From the NCBI GenBank assembly GCA_001600455.1, contig BCKC01000002.1, positions 4,540,171 to 4,604,170 on the forward strand: a DNA stretch of 64,000 nucleotides, read 5' to 3'. Below are positions 10,970 through 22,343 of this stretch, in pieces. This DNA is from Endocalyx cinctus (lineage: Eukaryota > Ascomycota > Sordariomycetes > Amphisphaeriales > Apiosporaceae). Position 1 is the first letter of the stretch, and every line of letters begins with the position of its first letter. The position numbers and the translations under genes are program-made. The notes beneath the pieces were generated by a model. It had not been told where the DNA came from. It saw only the letters and a program-made list of their open reading frames with translations, and searched no databases.

Positions 10970-12528
10970 TTATACCTCATGACATATCTTCACCGTCATT
11001 TCGTTTGTCACTACGATACCCTCTAACTCCTGACCCGGGGTCTGAGTCTCACTATTCGTATGGTGGTAATCCCTCCCTGTGATAGTAACCTTCTGACCGA
11101 GGCCCTTCTGCAAGTTATCTACACGCATTGATTCGTCATCAACAACGCTCGTAGAAGACGATGCTAGTTTACGGGTCGACTCGCTCCCGTCTTTTCCGAA
11201 ATTTGTAGGGTTGTTCTCAGGGCCGAGCGTGCGTAGACGAACAAACGACTTCGTGTTACTCAATGGGTAGCTGTCGGTAGCGTGGGCCCCTGAGGCATAG
11301 GTTGAATCAGGTGATAGACGCAGCCACTCGATCAGCTTGACCATCACGGCCCGCATTAGCGGCAGACAGCCAGACACCACCGCTAGGTTACATTCGACTC
11401 CGGCCCAGTACATGATCGGCGCAATATTCCACGGCATTTCCTTATCGTGCGAGTTATACTGCGATCCGTGGATTACAACAAGAACAGAAGCGATACAAAC
11501 CCTAAAATAACAGAAGGGGGGTTAAACTTCGTGGGGAGAGAGGAGGGCGGCTGGAGCAAAATATATGGACTTACAGGAAACCAAACGTGAACATCGCCAT
11601 TACACCAATCTTTTGCGTCTTTCGTAACTTTAATTGGCCGATCTGAAAAATTGGCAAAGCGAGAATAGCGAGATCAAGGACGCAGTGCGTACTAGTCGTG
11701 CCGACAAAGAACTTTGAATCATCTATTACGCCTATTGTTACGTACATTAGTAATTCGAATATTATAATGCAAATATCGCATAAAAAGACCGTTTAGGAAG
11801 CTTACAGAAAGATCCAGGTATACTCTTATCCCAGAATGCCTGGACAGGGGTACAATGAAAAATACATAAGAAAGTCTGTAAAATTATCTGTTAGATTAAC
11901 TTTGTAACTTTCAAAAAGGAAATCGTAAATAGTCCAAGAGACTAAATATGGATAGTCTTACTCGTAAAATCAGCCATATCATCGAACAAACCATTAATAC
12001 AATAATGGGAACTCTGATTTTGGACACACTAAACAACCGCCAGTAGAAGCAAAGGATAGAGAACTTCGACAGAGCTAGCGAAAAGGCATATGTGAGTTCT
12101 ATCAGAAAAAGATACAGTCTCGATCTATAGAGTGTTTCTTGTTCTGGTAGCGGGCTATCCGCAAGGTAGAGACCCAAGCCCTGCGTGCACCCTAGTTATA
12201 GATTTTTGTCAGAACAAGCTTCATGTACACCAGCGACACGTAAGGATGCTAGCAGAGAAATACATATACTTACAAATATATATAACCACGGAGAATGCCA
12301 CGCCGTTTAACTAAAGGAATGAGGTAGTTTAATAAAAAAATAAAATAAAAATCTGGTTCAATTGCAGATTCAGAGAACACTTACGTAAGCTGCAAAAACA
12401 AAGTAATCATCCCACCATAGTGGACTCTTTATAAGGTAACGCGAGATCAATCGTAGAATAAGAGCTACTGACGCCAGGAATAAGGTTATAGTGGTGGAGC
12501 TGTAAATATCAGGCAGCTGGGATGGCAT
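10970..12528 (-). CDS. PTH11-like seven-transmembrane protein (fungal rhodopsin-domain family)
   Basis: Six exons on the minus strand: 12528-12385, 12310-12274, 12191-11962, 11839-11806, 11731-11575 and 11501-10970. They join in frame to 377 residues. The first exon gives a first helix plus WWDDYFVFAAY. Later blocks typical of the family are LALSKFSILCFYWRLFSV, AFWDKSIPGSFCVIDDSKFF, HCVLDLAILALPIFQIGQLK, and WNIAPIMYWAGVECNLAVVS followed by GCLPLMR. The hydrophilic C-terminal tail of about 110 residues is Ser/Thr-rich and cytosolic if the topology is canonical. Members are integral membrane proteins; a few, such as Magnaporthe Pth11, are implicated in surface sensing, but most are uncharacterised. 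The very short exons (37 and 34 bp) explain why simple ORF scanning misses most of the gene. The family call is firm; ligand and role are unknown. Confidence 0.88.
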
Positions 12529-14996
12529 TTTGGGTGACTAAACCGTAGATAATGAAGGGACTTGGTTTATCTGTTGTAAGCTATGTTCCTTGCTTCACGA
12601 GATATTCAAGACATTGTAACAGAGATAAGATATGGGGAAATATGCAAGTGATATATAAAAAAGAGTTGACTGAGTGGGGATAACGGGAGAAGGAGGGTGG
12701 AAGGACAGAAGCCAAGAATAGAGATCATAACGGAGCTGGGTACATAAAATACCGAGTTATAAAGGATATTAAGTTTGATTCCCAATAATGGTCTCATGCG
12801 TTTCTCTAAAGCAAGCAAGTGTCATAAGTGCGCTAATAGAGCGTATTCGTGTTTTCCGTGAAAAAGAATCTATACACGTAAGTCAATTTGGTATTAGAAT
12901 GCAAATTAAATTCTCCTACGCTTTATGCATCATAGTTGGTATAGGAGACACTATACTGCCTCTATGGCTAGTTGACACTTAATTAACTGGCACTTAGGTA
13001 ATGCTAAACAGTAGCAGGCACTAAACTTATAACTAGGAGGACATGGTAATTTACTTTAAATCCTTATTACTCACAGAGATTACCAAGAGCAAAGAGAAAT
13101 CCCCGTAAAGAGAAATTGAAAGTGCGATAATAAAATGGATCCCTGCGTTGATGTGATTATTCGCTATGTTCCGAGACAGGTGGTTCTGAAGATCGGAACA
13201 CGTGCATGTGTAGATTATAACATAACCTTGGAACCATATGAACGAGGAAGATGTGAATAATACTATTTAATATTTCTTAATCCTTAATTACAGATTAGTT
13301 GTATTTACTAGTTAAATTTACTGTTATGTGTTACAAAACAAAAAAGTTGACTCGTTCAACAGGCGAGACATATGAGAATACCGAGTCATCACCTTACCCA
13401 GCCCCTGACGGAAAAGGGAGCCCTACGTCACGTGATACTGATCTGGATGATCTAGATGATCTACTAGATCAATAGATCAATAGATCATTGTCAGTCTTGG
13501 CATCCCCACATGCCGTAAGAACAAGAAGTATACAAGAATAAATTTTGTTTTTGTACTTTAGCTTCCAAGTACTATTATTATCCATAGTGTAGAGTACTCT
13601 GAAGCCTCTTTTATAAATATCGTGATTAACCTATTAATATATGCCCTTAAACTATTATTGCTTTTAAATCAAAACCCGTCACGAATCAACTATTTAAACA
13701 AAGTGAGGTAGACCAGTATTGCTAGACATATTAACGGGTTTATAATTAACACGCTACCAGTAATAAAATGGAAATAAGGGGGAGATTATATACACCGTTA
13801 TAACGGTCATAACAGACGTTTGTTTTTGATTTGTGACTAGTAAAGGTATGCTCCAATATTCCATAATTCACTTTAATTATTCTTTTTTATAGTGTAACTC
13901 TGGGTGTACTACCTATTATTTTGAAAACTATCATCTATAATAGATATTAGACATCGAGGTTAGAAAGAGGACCAGTTACATTTATTTCGCACCTTATATA
14001 TCGCCTTAGTTAAAGATCCACATAGGAACCTATATACTATATCATACTCAGGAATCATCATATTACTGATTAATATCGGGTTACTAATTTCTTTCGACAT
14101 CCTGTAGGATTCGCTATGCATGCTAGTGTGACGTAGGACATCAACATTGACTCGTCTACCAACGCTCAGGTATTTATTAAGAAAAGTATAGCTAGTTATC
14201 ACCTTCAAATCTAATACAACTAAATCCTTACAAATAGGATCCTAACACGATATCCGACAATACCACAGGTTATTTACATTAACTTTCTTCTATTAGCTTC
14301 TAGGATAATCTCGATAAGTCAACTGACTCCAATTTTGTAAATTCACCAGTATCTGCTCAACAAGCTCCCGGCACTATAGACGGCTCCCGAGAACTTCAAC
14401 CATCTTTCAATAGCTGCGACACTGATTCCACAAAAACAATATTGCGGGAAAGCCTGCGTGTAAGAAGCCAAAGTGTTCAACTAATGCCAGGTCCAGATTC
14501 ACCCGAAATCTTTCCGTTTTAGATTGCCACGATTACTGGCTTCGGTTTAGTAGTGATACCAAAAGCCTAGGTCTATTCAATGAACACGGCCCCGCCGAAA
14601 GAAAACATGTAAGTGTAGCATCAAACTTCCGATTCCCTTTTTACTATCCTGCAACTCGTGGAGAATTTTTTTTTTTTTTTCAAACTAACGTCAAAGTGTT
14701 TCGCTAATAAACACGTAAGATAACAAAGCCTAGTTTATCTGTTAAGACATGAAAGCTTCGGAGTAGACGGTAACATCAACCAAGCCGATCCAGCGCATCG
14801 TCATCATCTATCACCGAGACGACTCCGGTAAGGAAAGCAGCGTTCAATGAGATATTTCGGCTGAATCCCAAGACCACTTACTATTTCGAGTATCTCGGCA
14901 GCCAATATGTCTCATCAGCCCCATCAATACCTAATTACTTATCATTTTTTCGATGAGATATCTATGTTTATGGTAGGCCTTTTACCAAAGAAGCAA

Positions 14997-16004
14997 TTAT
15001 TGTGGCAGGCCGTGGTTGTCGGTCCCTTGTGACGTACTTCTGGTCGAGTTGGGCGAATTCTTCCGCGAACTCGCCTTCGATATGATCGAGGATGGCGAAA
15101 ATAAACTAGACAGGGAAACGAACCTGATAATGGAATGGACGGCTATCCGCCTTATTAAGCTAAGTCTGATTTTTAGCCGCCCTTCAAGCCAGGAAGCCAT
15201 ACTCTGGCCCCCACTTGGTTCTTCAAAGTATAACCAATAAGATCTCGATCCGAATCCCCCGGAGTACTTATAAAGAACATCATAAACCAGCTCTTTCACC
15301 TGATCTACCGAAATCAATCGGCCCCTAGGGCTGTTAGGCGGAGCCAGCAGGACAGAAACCAATTGAGGTGTTAGTGGCAGAAAGGCATGGTTTGGAATGG
15401 AATCCCCTTGTATATCTCTAGTTCGACTCCATGAAGATATTATCTTGGTCTTGATGGGTCTCACACGCGTCACGTACAGCTCCCAACCAGTTATTCTGGG
15501 GCGTTTGCCCTCGGAATAAGCTAATAACCCCCTTAACCCAACTAGTTCTTCGTGCGTTATCCACTAAATTATAGCGTACTGCCCACCATATTACAGCACC
15601 TACCACCCACCCCCTTTTCATTCTTGATATTATGTAATGGCACATACGATATATCAAGGCAAAGGCTTGAAGTAATCAATATATTTATCGACGATCCTAC
15701 AGTTGAAGAAGAAAAAGAAAGTACTAGGTAATTAAGATATTGTATATATATGTATATATATAAATACTAGTTATATGGCAAGTGCCACCAACCTTTAGCT
15801 GGCCCCACCTGTAGTACATTCCCGTTCAAAGTATGTATACGCCATATGCACCGTGCCATGCCGTGACACCAATTCAACAATTTGTGTCCAAGCAACGAAC
15901 CCGAATCCAGGAGTATATTCCGACGCGGCCCTCCAGAATAACCATATCCGAAGCGATGTGCCCGGCATTAGATCTCTGCGAGCCTTATAGAAGCCCCAAG
16001 TCAC
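14997..16004 (-). pseudogene. Consecutive minus-strand open stretches, possible decayed gene of unknown type
   Basis: Three minus-strand open stretches follow each other: 16004-15795, 15657-15418 and 15473-14997. They begin at GTG or TTG rather than ATG, and the last two overlap in different frames. Their composition is more protein-like than the surrounding DNA, for example GFVAWTQIVELVSRHGTVHM and NNWLGAVRDACETHQDQDN. I recognise no domain. They could be exons of one decayed gene, or chance open frames in a GC-richer island. Confidence is low. Confidence 0.2.
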
Positions 16005-16055
16005 TTACATCCGTTCTCGCTTTTTTTCCAAGACGGGGAGAAGCAAGCGTCTCCA

Positions 16056-16289
16056 ATGCTGGAGTTTAGAAAATATGATGCGAGTTGGTGCATTCCGACC
16101 AGTATTACCGAAGCAACAAAAAGGCTTGACATGGGTGTGAATGCTCAAAATAATGGGTGCAGCCACCCGTTCGGAGGGCACACGGCTCCACCGAAGCCAC
16201 GCCTTGAGCCTAAACCCCGCCCTAAGCCTAAGCCGGCGCCACGCCCTAAACCGGATCCCGAACCGAGATCCAAGCTTCGGCATCAGTAG
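16056..16289 (+). CDS. Small Lys/Pro/Arg-rich ORF, hypothetical and doubtful
   Basis: A 77-codon ATG ORF whose C-terminal third is a degenerate Lys-Pro/Arg-Pro repeat (about residues 46-72, containing PKPRPKPKPAPRPKPDP). The DNA under it is an imperfect tandem of CCTAAG/CCTAAA-like units at about 16,190-16,262. No signal peptide and no known domain are seen. The frame overlapping it downstream (16,141-16,461) encodes a Cys-containing segment, CTGSCGSC, so the real structure, if any, may be spliced. It may be spurious. Confidence 0.15.
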   Translation: MLEFRKYDASWCIPTSITEATKRLDMGVNAQNNGCSHPFGGHTAPPKPRLEPKPRPKPKPAPRPKPDPEPRSKLRHQ

Positions 16290-16611
16290 TGCTCTTTCTC
16301 GGGTACGTACACCGAGTCATGCTGACTCAGTCTCGACCGTGGGGCGAAAGAAGAATGTCCCAAGAAACCCTGCGGTTGAGCCGAACCATAATGGAAAGAG
16401 GTGTACCGGGAGTTGTGGGTCATGCCTGGGTCGCTTATCGCATGGAATTTTATGCAAATGACTGTCTCTTTTATTTTAGATACGGGAGCGGTGGTTTAAT
16501 TCGACATGATTTGGGAGCGGTATATTGTACGTAAATCACTATTGATGATGGAAAACACCCCTGTTTCTTGGAACATATCTAATAAAAATTGGTATTTCCG
16601 TGTGAAAAATG

Positions 16612-18588
16612 TCATGTGATATTAATGTATTTGTCTTTCATATGATATGGCCATTGATACGGAAAGTTCTCTTCCTTGCGACCAGCTGACGGATGTGTCC
16701 AGAACAGACCCGCGGCTCGGCTAAAGTAGGACTCGCCGATATAAAAGTAGTTATTCTTATTGGATTCCGTCGGTGTTTCCATACCACTTCGACCTTCGTC
16801 TTCATTGTCACTATGTTGTTCTTTAATTAGCTCAACTTCTTTGGGCGCATCGGCATTACCGGTAAGAGAATTTGTCCGAAGTAAGCAACAAAAGATCAAT
16901 GGTGTCTCGACGTGCCAACGCATGTAGTTCGACGTTGATGTTCCTGTAGAAAATAGAATATCTCCAGGCCTAGCCTGAGACGGTCCGATGCCGATAATCG
17001 GCCACTTGAGACTCGACTTCCAGGACGTGTGTTCCATAGGGGGTACAAGAAAGAGTAGTCGTCCAGGTAGATTCATAAGGATTCTATCAGTAGCGCCAAC
17101 AATGGATATGTATACCAGTGGAGTCTCCAGCAAAACGTCACGAAAACTCCAGTGTTCCATCTCACTCGGCAACGGCGCATGATCTAAAAGAACACCGGCA
17201 TTTAATGTCCCACCGACTATAACGTCGTACAACTGACACGAAAGCATCACACTCCCGTCTTCGGTGAGGACATGATAAGGATTCATGGCGTAGAACCATT
17301 CATTCAATATTCTCCAGGCGGTCCGGATCCATGTGACAACCTCATCCATAATCGGGTCAGCCGGAAACGGAACCGAGACTCTCTCAACAACGCCGTGGCA
17401 CAGTGCAGGGAATATCTGCTCGAACTCCTCTTCGGATCCATCCGGGTCGACCATGGTCGGGGCTTTCAGGTAAGCAGTTGTCAGTTTTAAGTTGTTTCCT
17501 TTACCCAGGTCCCATACCGGATCCCACAGCTCGCGCCTCGTGACCGGCAGTCTCCAGTCGGGAGCCCAGGAACACCGGCCGCTCAGGTGCGAGCCGTCCG
17601 ACCGCTGCGACGCGTACCGGAGGATATTAGTGGTGCGCTTCCTGCGCAAGATGAGTCTCGCGAAATCGACGTAGGTACGATCCGGAGTCTTGCCGTAATC
17701 GACTTCGAGGAGGACCTTCTGACCTCGGGGACGTCGCGTTTCCTTGCTCCCAGCGCTGACCAGCGTCACGTCCGAGGCCAGTCCGGCCAGGGCGTATATG
17801 CGATCGCGATTATCGGTGCACACGGAGTGGGAGAAGGTGTTGACGATCTGCAAGATCTTGGTCGCTTCTGTGGGGACGCTGTGGAGCGCATTGTGTTTCC
17901 AGAGCGAGGCCATGCCCATGATGGCCGAAAGCGGGCTCCGAGGATCTTCAGCCTGCCAGTCAGTCTGAAACAGCCGTTCTAGTATGTGCAAGAACCGCGT
18001 CCAAGGCATCTGGACCGGGCCGCAGTATAGGATCGCATGAGGGTTGAGCACAAGTTCTTGGATGACCCAGAGGCGGCTGAACCAGGGAAGGTGGATGAGA
18101 CAGTTTATCGCACGTATGATATCGACTCGAGGTTCATCGTCTGGGTGCTGCCTCGCCACCAAGTCGATGTCCCGCAGAGATGCAGCTCCTTTCTCGTCAT
18201 TTCCTAACCAAACCAAGACGGTAGAGGCGCTTCGGTAGATCTGCGCCATAAATGGGATCTGTCTGGACTTTTCTTCCTCGTCATTTTGGTTGATACAAGC
18301 AGCGTCTACCCATATTTTCCTTATCTCAGAGCGAAGTCTGAAGCTAGCTAGGGCCGTATGTAAGTTTCGCGTTATCTTCATTAAGTGCGACGTATTCACG
18401 ATTAACTCCTCGGTCGTAAGCCCATCTCCCCAAGTGTAAGAGAGTGCATCGTAATATGGATCATCTTCCACGCTGATTTCATGTAGTGTACATCGTAATG
18501 GTGCATTAGGGTCCGAGGAGGGCTCCAGCTCTAGGATCCGGGTATGTGCGTTAAGAGAAAGGCGGGAATAAGTATATGGTTCGAGCAT
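16612..18588 (-). CDS. HET-domain protein (second HET gene), single exon
   Basis: The start is placed at the ATG at 18588 (MLEPYTYSRLSLNAHTRIL), which fits the usual opening of this HET subgroup; the open frame upstream has only a TTG. The protein has 658 residues and no intron. The HET domain spans about residues 45-195, with YDALSYTWGD, IWVDAACINQNDEEEKSRQI, YRSASTVLVWLGND and WFSRLWVIQELV. Downstream are DRIYALAGLASD and VDYGKTPDRTYVDFARLIL, standard for the family. No NACHT, WD40 or ankyrin part follows. It belongs to a different HET subfamily from the gene at 4.3-6.1 kb, so the two are not a recent tandem duplication. A role in allorecognition or cell death is possible only by family analogy. 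Confidence 0.93.
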   Translation of the reverse strand: MLEPYTYSRLSLNAHTRILELEPSSDPNAPLRCTLHEISVEDDPYYDALSYTWGDGLTTEELIVNTSHLMKITRNLHTALASFRLRSEIRKIWVDAACINQNDEEEKSRQIPFMAQIYRSASTVLVWLGNDEKGAASLRDIDLVARQHPDDEPRVDIIRAINCLIHLPWFSRLWVIQELVLNPHAILYCGPVQMPWTRFLHILERLFQTDWQAEDPRSPLSAIMGMASLWKHNALHSVPTEATKILQIVNTFSHSVCTDNRDRIYALAGLASDVTLVSAGSKETRRPRGQKVLLEVDYGKTPDRTYVDFARLILRRKRTTNILRYASQRSDGSHLSGRCSWAPDWRLPVTRRELWDPVWDLGKGNNLKLTTAYLKAPTMVDPDGSEEEFEQIFPALCHGVVERVSVPFPADPIMDEVVTWIRTAWRILNEWFYAMNPYHVLTEDGSVMLSCQLYDVIVGGTLNAGVLLDHAPLPSEMEHWSFRDVLLETPLVYISIVGATDRILMNLPGRLLFLVPPMEHTSWKSSLKWPIIGIGPSQARPGDILFSTGTSTSNYMRWHVETPLIFCCLLRTNSLTGNADAPKEVELIKEQHSDNEDEGRSGMETPTESNKNNYFYIGESYFSRAAGLFWTHPSAGRKEENFPYQWPYHMKDKYINIT

Positions 18589-21500
18589 GCTCGCGCCACA
18601 GCAAAATTCATTCACACAGCGGAATATATACTTCAATCCATATTCGCTCCAAAAAATTATCCACGAGATATCTCGTTGTCCCTAAATCGGCTACTTAGTA
18701 TATACCAACGTTTCTATAAGAATTTTGTGTAAGAGATGACGTTGGAAAAAATAACCACGTGACGTATTCTAAGACAGCGGGTGGGATGGGGCATCGCGAA
18801 TTAGGATTAGCGCAATGGCTACCTTTATGGTGATTCGGTTAGCTATTCCACCTCCTATTGTATGGACGGCTATTTGTCATTTACGTGACTGAGTAAGCGT
18901 CATATGTATATTTCAACCTTTGAAATTATATTCTGTGATTGACAGTAATGTGTTAAATTAATTTTTCTGGGAGCATTAGGTGATCTCATATAATGACGAT
19001 GCTGTACCTATATTACGTACCTTGACTCCTATTTCTAGGCCCAGCGAAGATCCTATGTGATTAAATTACGTATTTTACGATAAGAATTACCGTGAGACAG
19101 TCGGACTCGGACCTTAGTAACTGCAGTAATCAGCTTAATGATAATTAGTCTAGACTGAGCCAGTAAAGATATTAAATGGTATTTCATGTTGTACCTAGAT
19201 ATTTGGAAATGTTAGGGTTTTACACTCCCATCTCACGCCAAGCCTCCGAGCCTCCGGGGGACTCCCATGGGAGTCAAAAAAAATAATGAAATAATCACTA
19301 TCAAAGATTTTTTTTTCTTCCTTAAAAATAATTATATATATCAATCAACTTTTTCTTTTTCTTGAGAAGGCCGTGAGGTCCCATGGGGGCCCTCTTGTAA
19401 ACCTTAGTGTTGGGTTAAAATCGTAAGATTTTACTGTTCTGAAAAATGAAGTTATTATTGTTGTTGATGTTGTGAAATAATTCTGCTAGTCAGAATTATT
19501 TCGAGTGTAAGTGAGCTGGCGTACAGGCCAGCTCCGCACTGGCCACATACACCAGCCTGTGGCTGGTGATGTGGCTGGTGTGGCTTATACTCCAGCTAGC
19601 TACTAATAATCAACACTTAGAAAATATTACCATACACCTGTAGCGTAAATTAAATTAAATACCCTTACTTAGACTAGATAAAATCCAGAACCTCAGGTAC
19701 GAACAGTTCTGAATTGAAAATATCTTGACTGCGAGCCGATTAGAGTCCCATATGATTCCAATCAGTAGTGCTTTTTGAAGCAGACGGATGGTGTGATAGT
19801 AGATAAGAGGGTATGCAACTAAGATTACGTGATACTATAAGCACGTGATATAATAAGCATATAAGTAGATAATTTTTCTCACCTTTAGCAGATGCTAAAG
19901 AGGATAAGAAATAGATCAACAATCAACCCATCAATTTCTGAGACCATCACAACTTGTGACGTATCAGATGGTCTCCAAGACATGGAAAGTTCTTGAAAAT
20001 CGATACCGATATCACCGAGCTCGCTTGGTGCATCCAAATCTTTCAGTTTATCTGCGATTCCTGGGAGCGGACTTTGCGGAAAGACACCCTCTGCATCTCC
20101 ACGAGGGGAAAAATTAGTAAAGTTTATGTTGAGAGACTATGCCGGCAATTTATGAGAGAATTGCTAGGCGGAGATGTTGCGCGGGGATGATATTACAACA
20201 TGGCCGCGCATAAATATACCTAATATAACGGTGATATACGCTAATTTAGGGCAATCCACCATACAAATTATACTGGAAACAACCCCTTTAATTCGTGTAT
20301 ATAAGTCATTCAACAATACCGTAATGGCAGTCAGTAGAATAGTTGAATAGTTAGACCTCATCATACATATGTTTTCTCTCACATCGGCCATACTGTAGCA
20401 ACAGGAGAGTATACGGCTCTCCTGAAATAAAATTAGTAGGAGGATAGGGAGGTTACAAACGCGAATCGGAACCACGCTCGTAGCGTGGAAGACACGCAAG
20501 ATAAAAATGAGCTCCAATAGGAGGAAAGTTGCTCAAGTAAGAGGTTAATTGGTTGCGGATACTTGAACTTGAAGAAGAAATCAGATCGGACTCTTTAAAA
20601 GGTGAGTACGGCGCAACGAAACTGCATTTCCGCAACTTCATCTTCGATAACTGTGGTAACCTTGTTCATGATAACACCAACGAGGGTAATGAGAAATAAT
20701 TAGAGTGTCTCCTAGAGAGGAAAATACAATAATGAGCATAATTAGGTCCCAAAATAAGTTGAATATCAACTGAGCGTTCGATACGTGTTCCGTTGAGAGT
20801 AAACTAGATCTAGATTAACCATTTACACAGAAGTTGTTAGCTCACGAGAACTTCATGGTCAGCTCTAGATCCAGATTGGACATATATTCCCACTTACTCA
20901 ACTTATGAATTATTAACAGAGTTAACTTTGTTCTTTCTAGACACATCGAGCCAATCATAGCGCGATGATAAGTCCAAGGAAACATCATGTTGCCATAAAT
21001 ATAAGCCAAAAAGAAACCCTTGATCAAGCTATGCAACGAAATAAAGATGATGCTGTCAGACATGAAAGCGGAGGCAAAGAATTTGTATCTTATATATGTA
21101 TATATTCGCTCGTCCCTGAACTGCTCATACGTTTTCCTACCACCTTTCTCCTTACCATCGTTAATACGAACCTGCTCCCGTCACCAATGGTTCTAATGCA
21201 TCAGATGCACAGCTGATCATTTGATATACACTAATTAGCTCTACACGTAATAAAACCAACTACGCGAATCTCTCAGATATCGCGAGATACGAGAATTATT
21301 CTAAGTCGTGGATTAGATTTAAAAAAGAATTTGGTGTGACAACAAGCTTATTTAGACTACGTACCTTTAGGTACGCGGGTAGGGTTGTCTAATGAGTTCA
21401 TTGGTTCATTTACGTAGTCGGTCATCACTATGTCTAAATTGAGTATGGATGACGTCGTTATATACAGTATGACGCAGCGTCACATCATGTTCATAATAAT

Positions 21501-21667
21501 AACAATGAAACAAATCAACCTCAACAGCTTTTATTCTATGCCTGACTTAATAATAAATCGTAAGTTAAAGTCACTTCAAGTTATATCACAATAAATATTC
21601 TCCATAATTTATCTTTACTTGACTTAGGACATAGTGCAAAGAAGCAAGTGGGAATAGTTAATAGAGA
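18589..21667. other. 3-kb AT-rich gene-poor spacer
   Basis: No supported gene. Features seen are a perfect 16-bp palindrome GACTCCCATGGGAGTC at 19260-19275, the three-hairpin cluster at 19474-19580 (listed separately), and several short hydrophobic open frames around 20.1-20.6 kb that resemble no family I know. It probably includes the promoter of the PEBP gene at its right end. Confidence 0.55.
19474..19580. repeat. Cluster of three adjacent hairpins
   Basis: Hairpin 1 is a perfect 12-bp stem GAAATAATTCTG / CAGAATTATTTC with a 5-nt loop (19474-19502). Hairpin 2 is GAGCTGGC / GCCAGCTC with a 6-nt loop (19513-19534). Hairpin 3 pairs 19537-19557 with 19561-19580 over about 20 bp, with two mismatches and one bulge around a 3-nt loop; the mismatches are TG against CA, i.e. 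transitions. No coding potential. It may be an element remnant or a structured transcript. Confidence 0.75.
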
Positions 21668-22343
21668 ATGCCTTCGACGTCGAGATTAGATTCAGGCCTA
21701 GCCGCAATCCAAGAAGATAAGTCCAAGGTTTTAGGCTTAACTGTTGGAAAACATGTTAAAGTCCAACCGGGCGATTTTATCCCTAAAGCTGGTGAGTAAT
21801 GCGTTTTACATGCGATCGAGTATTTGCATATTTCCTTTCCACCATAACAAGAGAGTTCCGAACTCCTACTAACTAAATACGACTCAAAAAGATGTACAAT
21901 CACCTCCAGAATTGCATATGACCTGCCCGCCTCTCTCATCAGACAAGAAATACATTATCCTAGGAGTGGATCTAGACGCACCGTACCCGTCCGTACCGGT
22001 GGCGGGACCGATTTTGCATTGGGCCCAACCTGGCCTTAAAGCCATTCCTATTCCGTCTTCGTCGGAGACGCCATCGCCTCAGCAACAGCATAAACTCACT
22101 CCGGATCCCCCGACGTCCTTCATCGCTGACTACATGGGTCCTGCCCCGCCTCCTGGCAGCTCCCCCCACCGCTATGTCTTCTTCCTGTACGAACAGCCAG
22201 CTGACTTCGATGCGAGTCGCTGGGCGCCCCTCGGAGGGAAGACGTTACCTACAATACCACGCATCAGATATCACTTCGACACGTGGTGTGATGAGGCAGG
22301 ACTTGGTGAGATGGTCGCGGGGAATTGGTTTGAGAGTAACTGA
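21668..22343 (+). CDS. PEBP-family protein (phosphatidylethanolamine-binding protein-like)
   Basis: Two exons, 21668-21791 and 21910-22343, join in frame to 185 residues, the usual single-domain PEBP length. Landmarks are VDLDAP (the DPDxP motif of the ligand pocket), the HW of GPILHWAQPG, then YMGPAPPPGSSPHRYVFFLY, which corresponds to the conserved Y-x-GP-x-PP-x-G-x-HRYVF signature, followed by EQPADFD. PEBP proteins bind anionic phospholipid-like ligands and act as inhibitors or regulators; carboxypeptidase-Y inhibitor is the yeast example. There is no signal peptide, so it is probably cytosolic. It carries a Ser/Pro/Gln-rich insertion (about residues 84-97, SSSETPSPQQQHK) between the two motifs. 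The first exon start is the only ATG that fits the splice. Confidence 0.9.

Larger units (their letters stand above)
12529..16611. other. 4-kb AT-rich gene-poor spacer
   Basis: From 12.5 to about 14.9 kb the DNA is strongly AT-rich with only short random ORFs, and I see no gene. Near 13,440-13,490 there is a run of GATC-containing words (TCTAGATGATCTACTAGATC and similar). From about 14.9 to 16.5 kb composition returns to near-genic GC and longer open stretches appear on both strands. None starts at a convincing ATG with a recognisable domain. Confidence 0.55.

Noticed and set aside
18589..18636. N-terminal extension of the second HET protein
   Set aside because: The extension begins with TTG; the ATG at 18588 matches the usual HET N-terminus.
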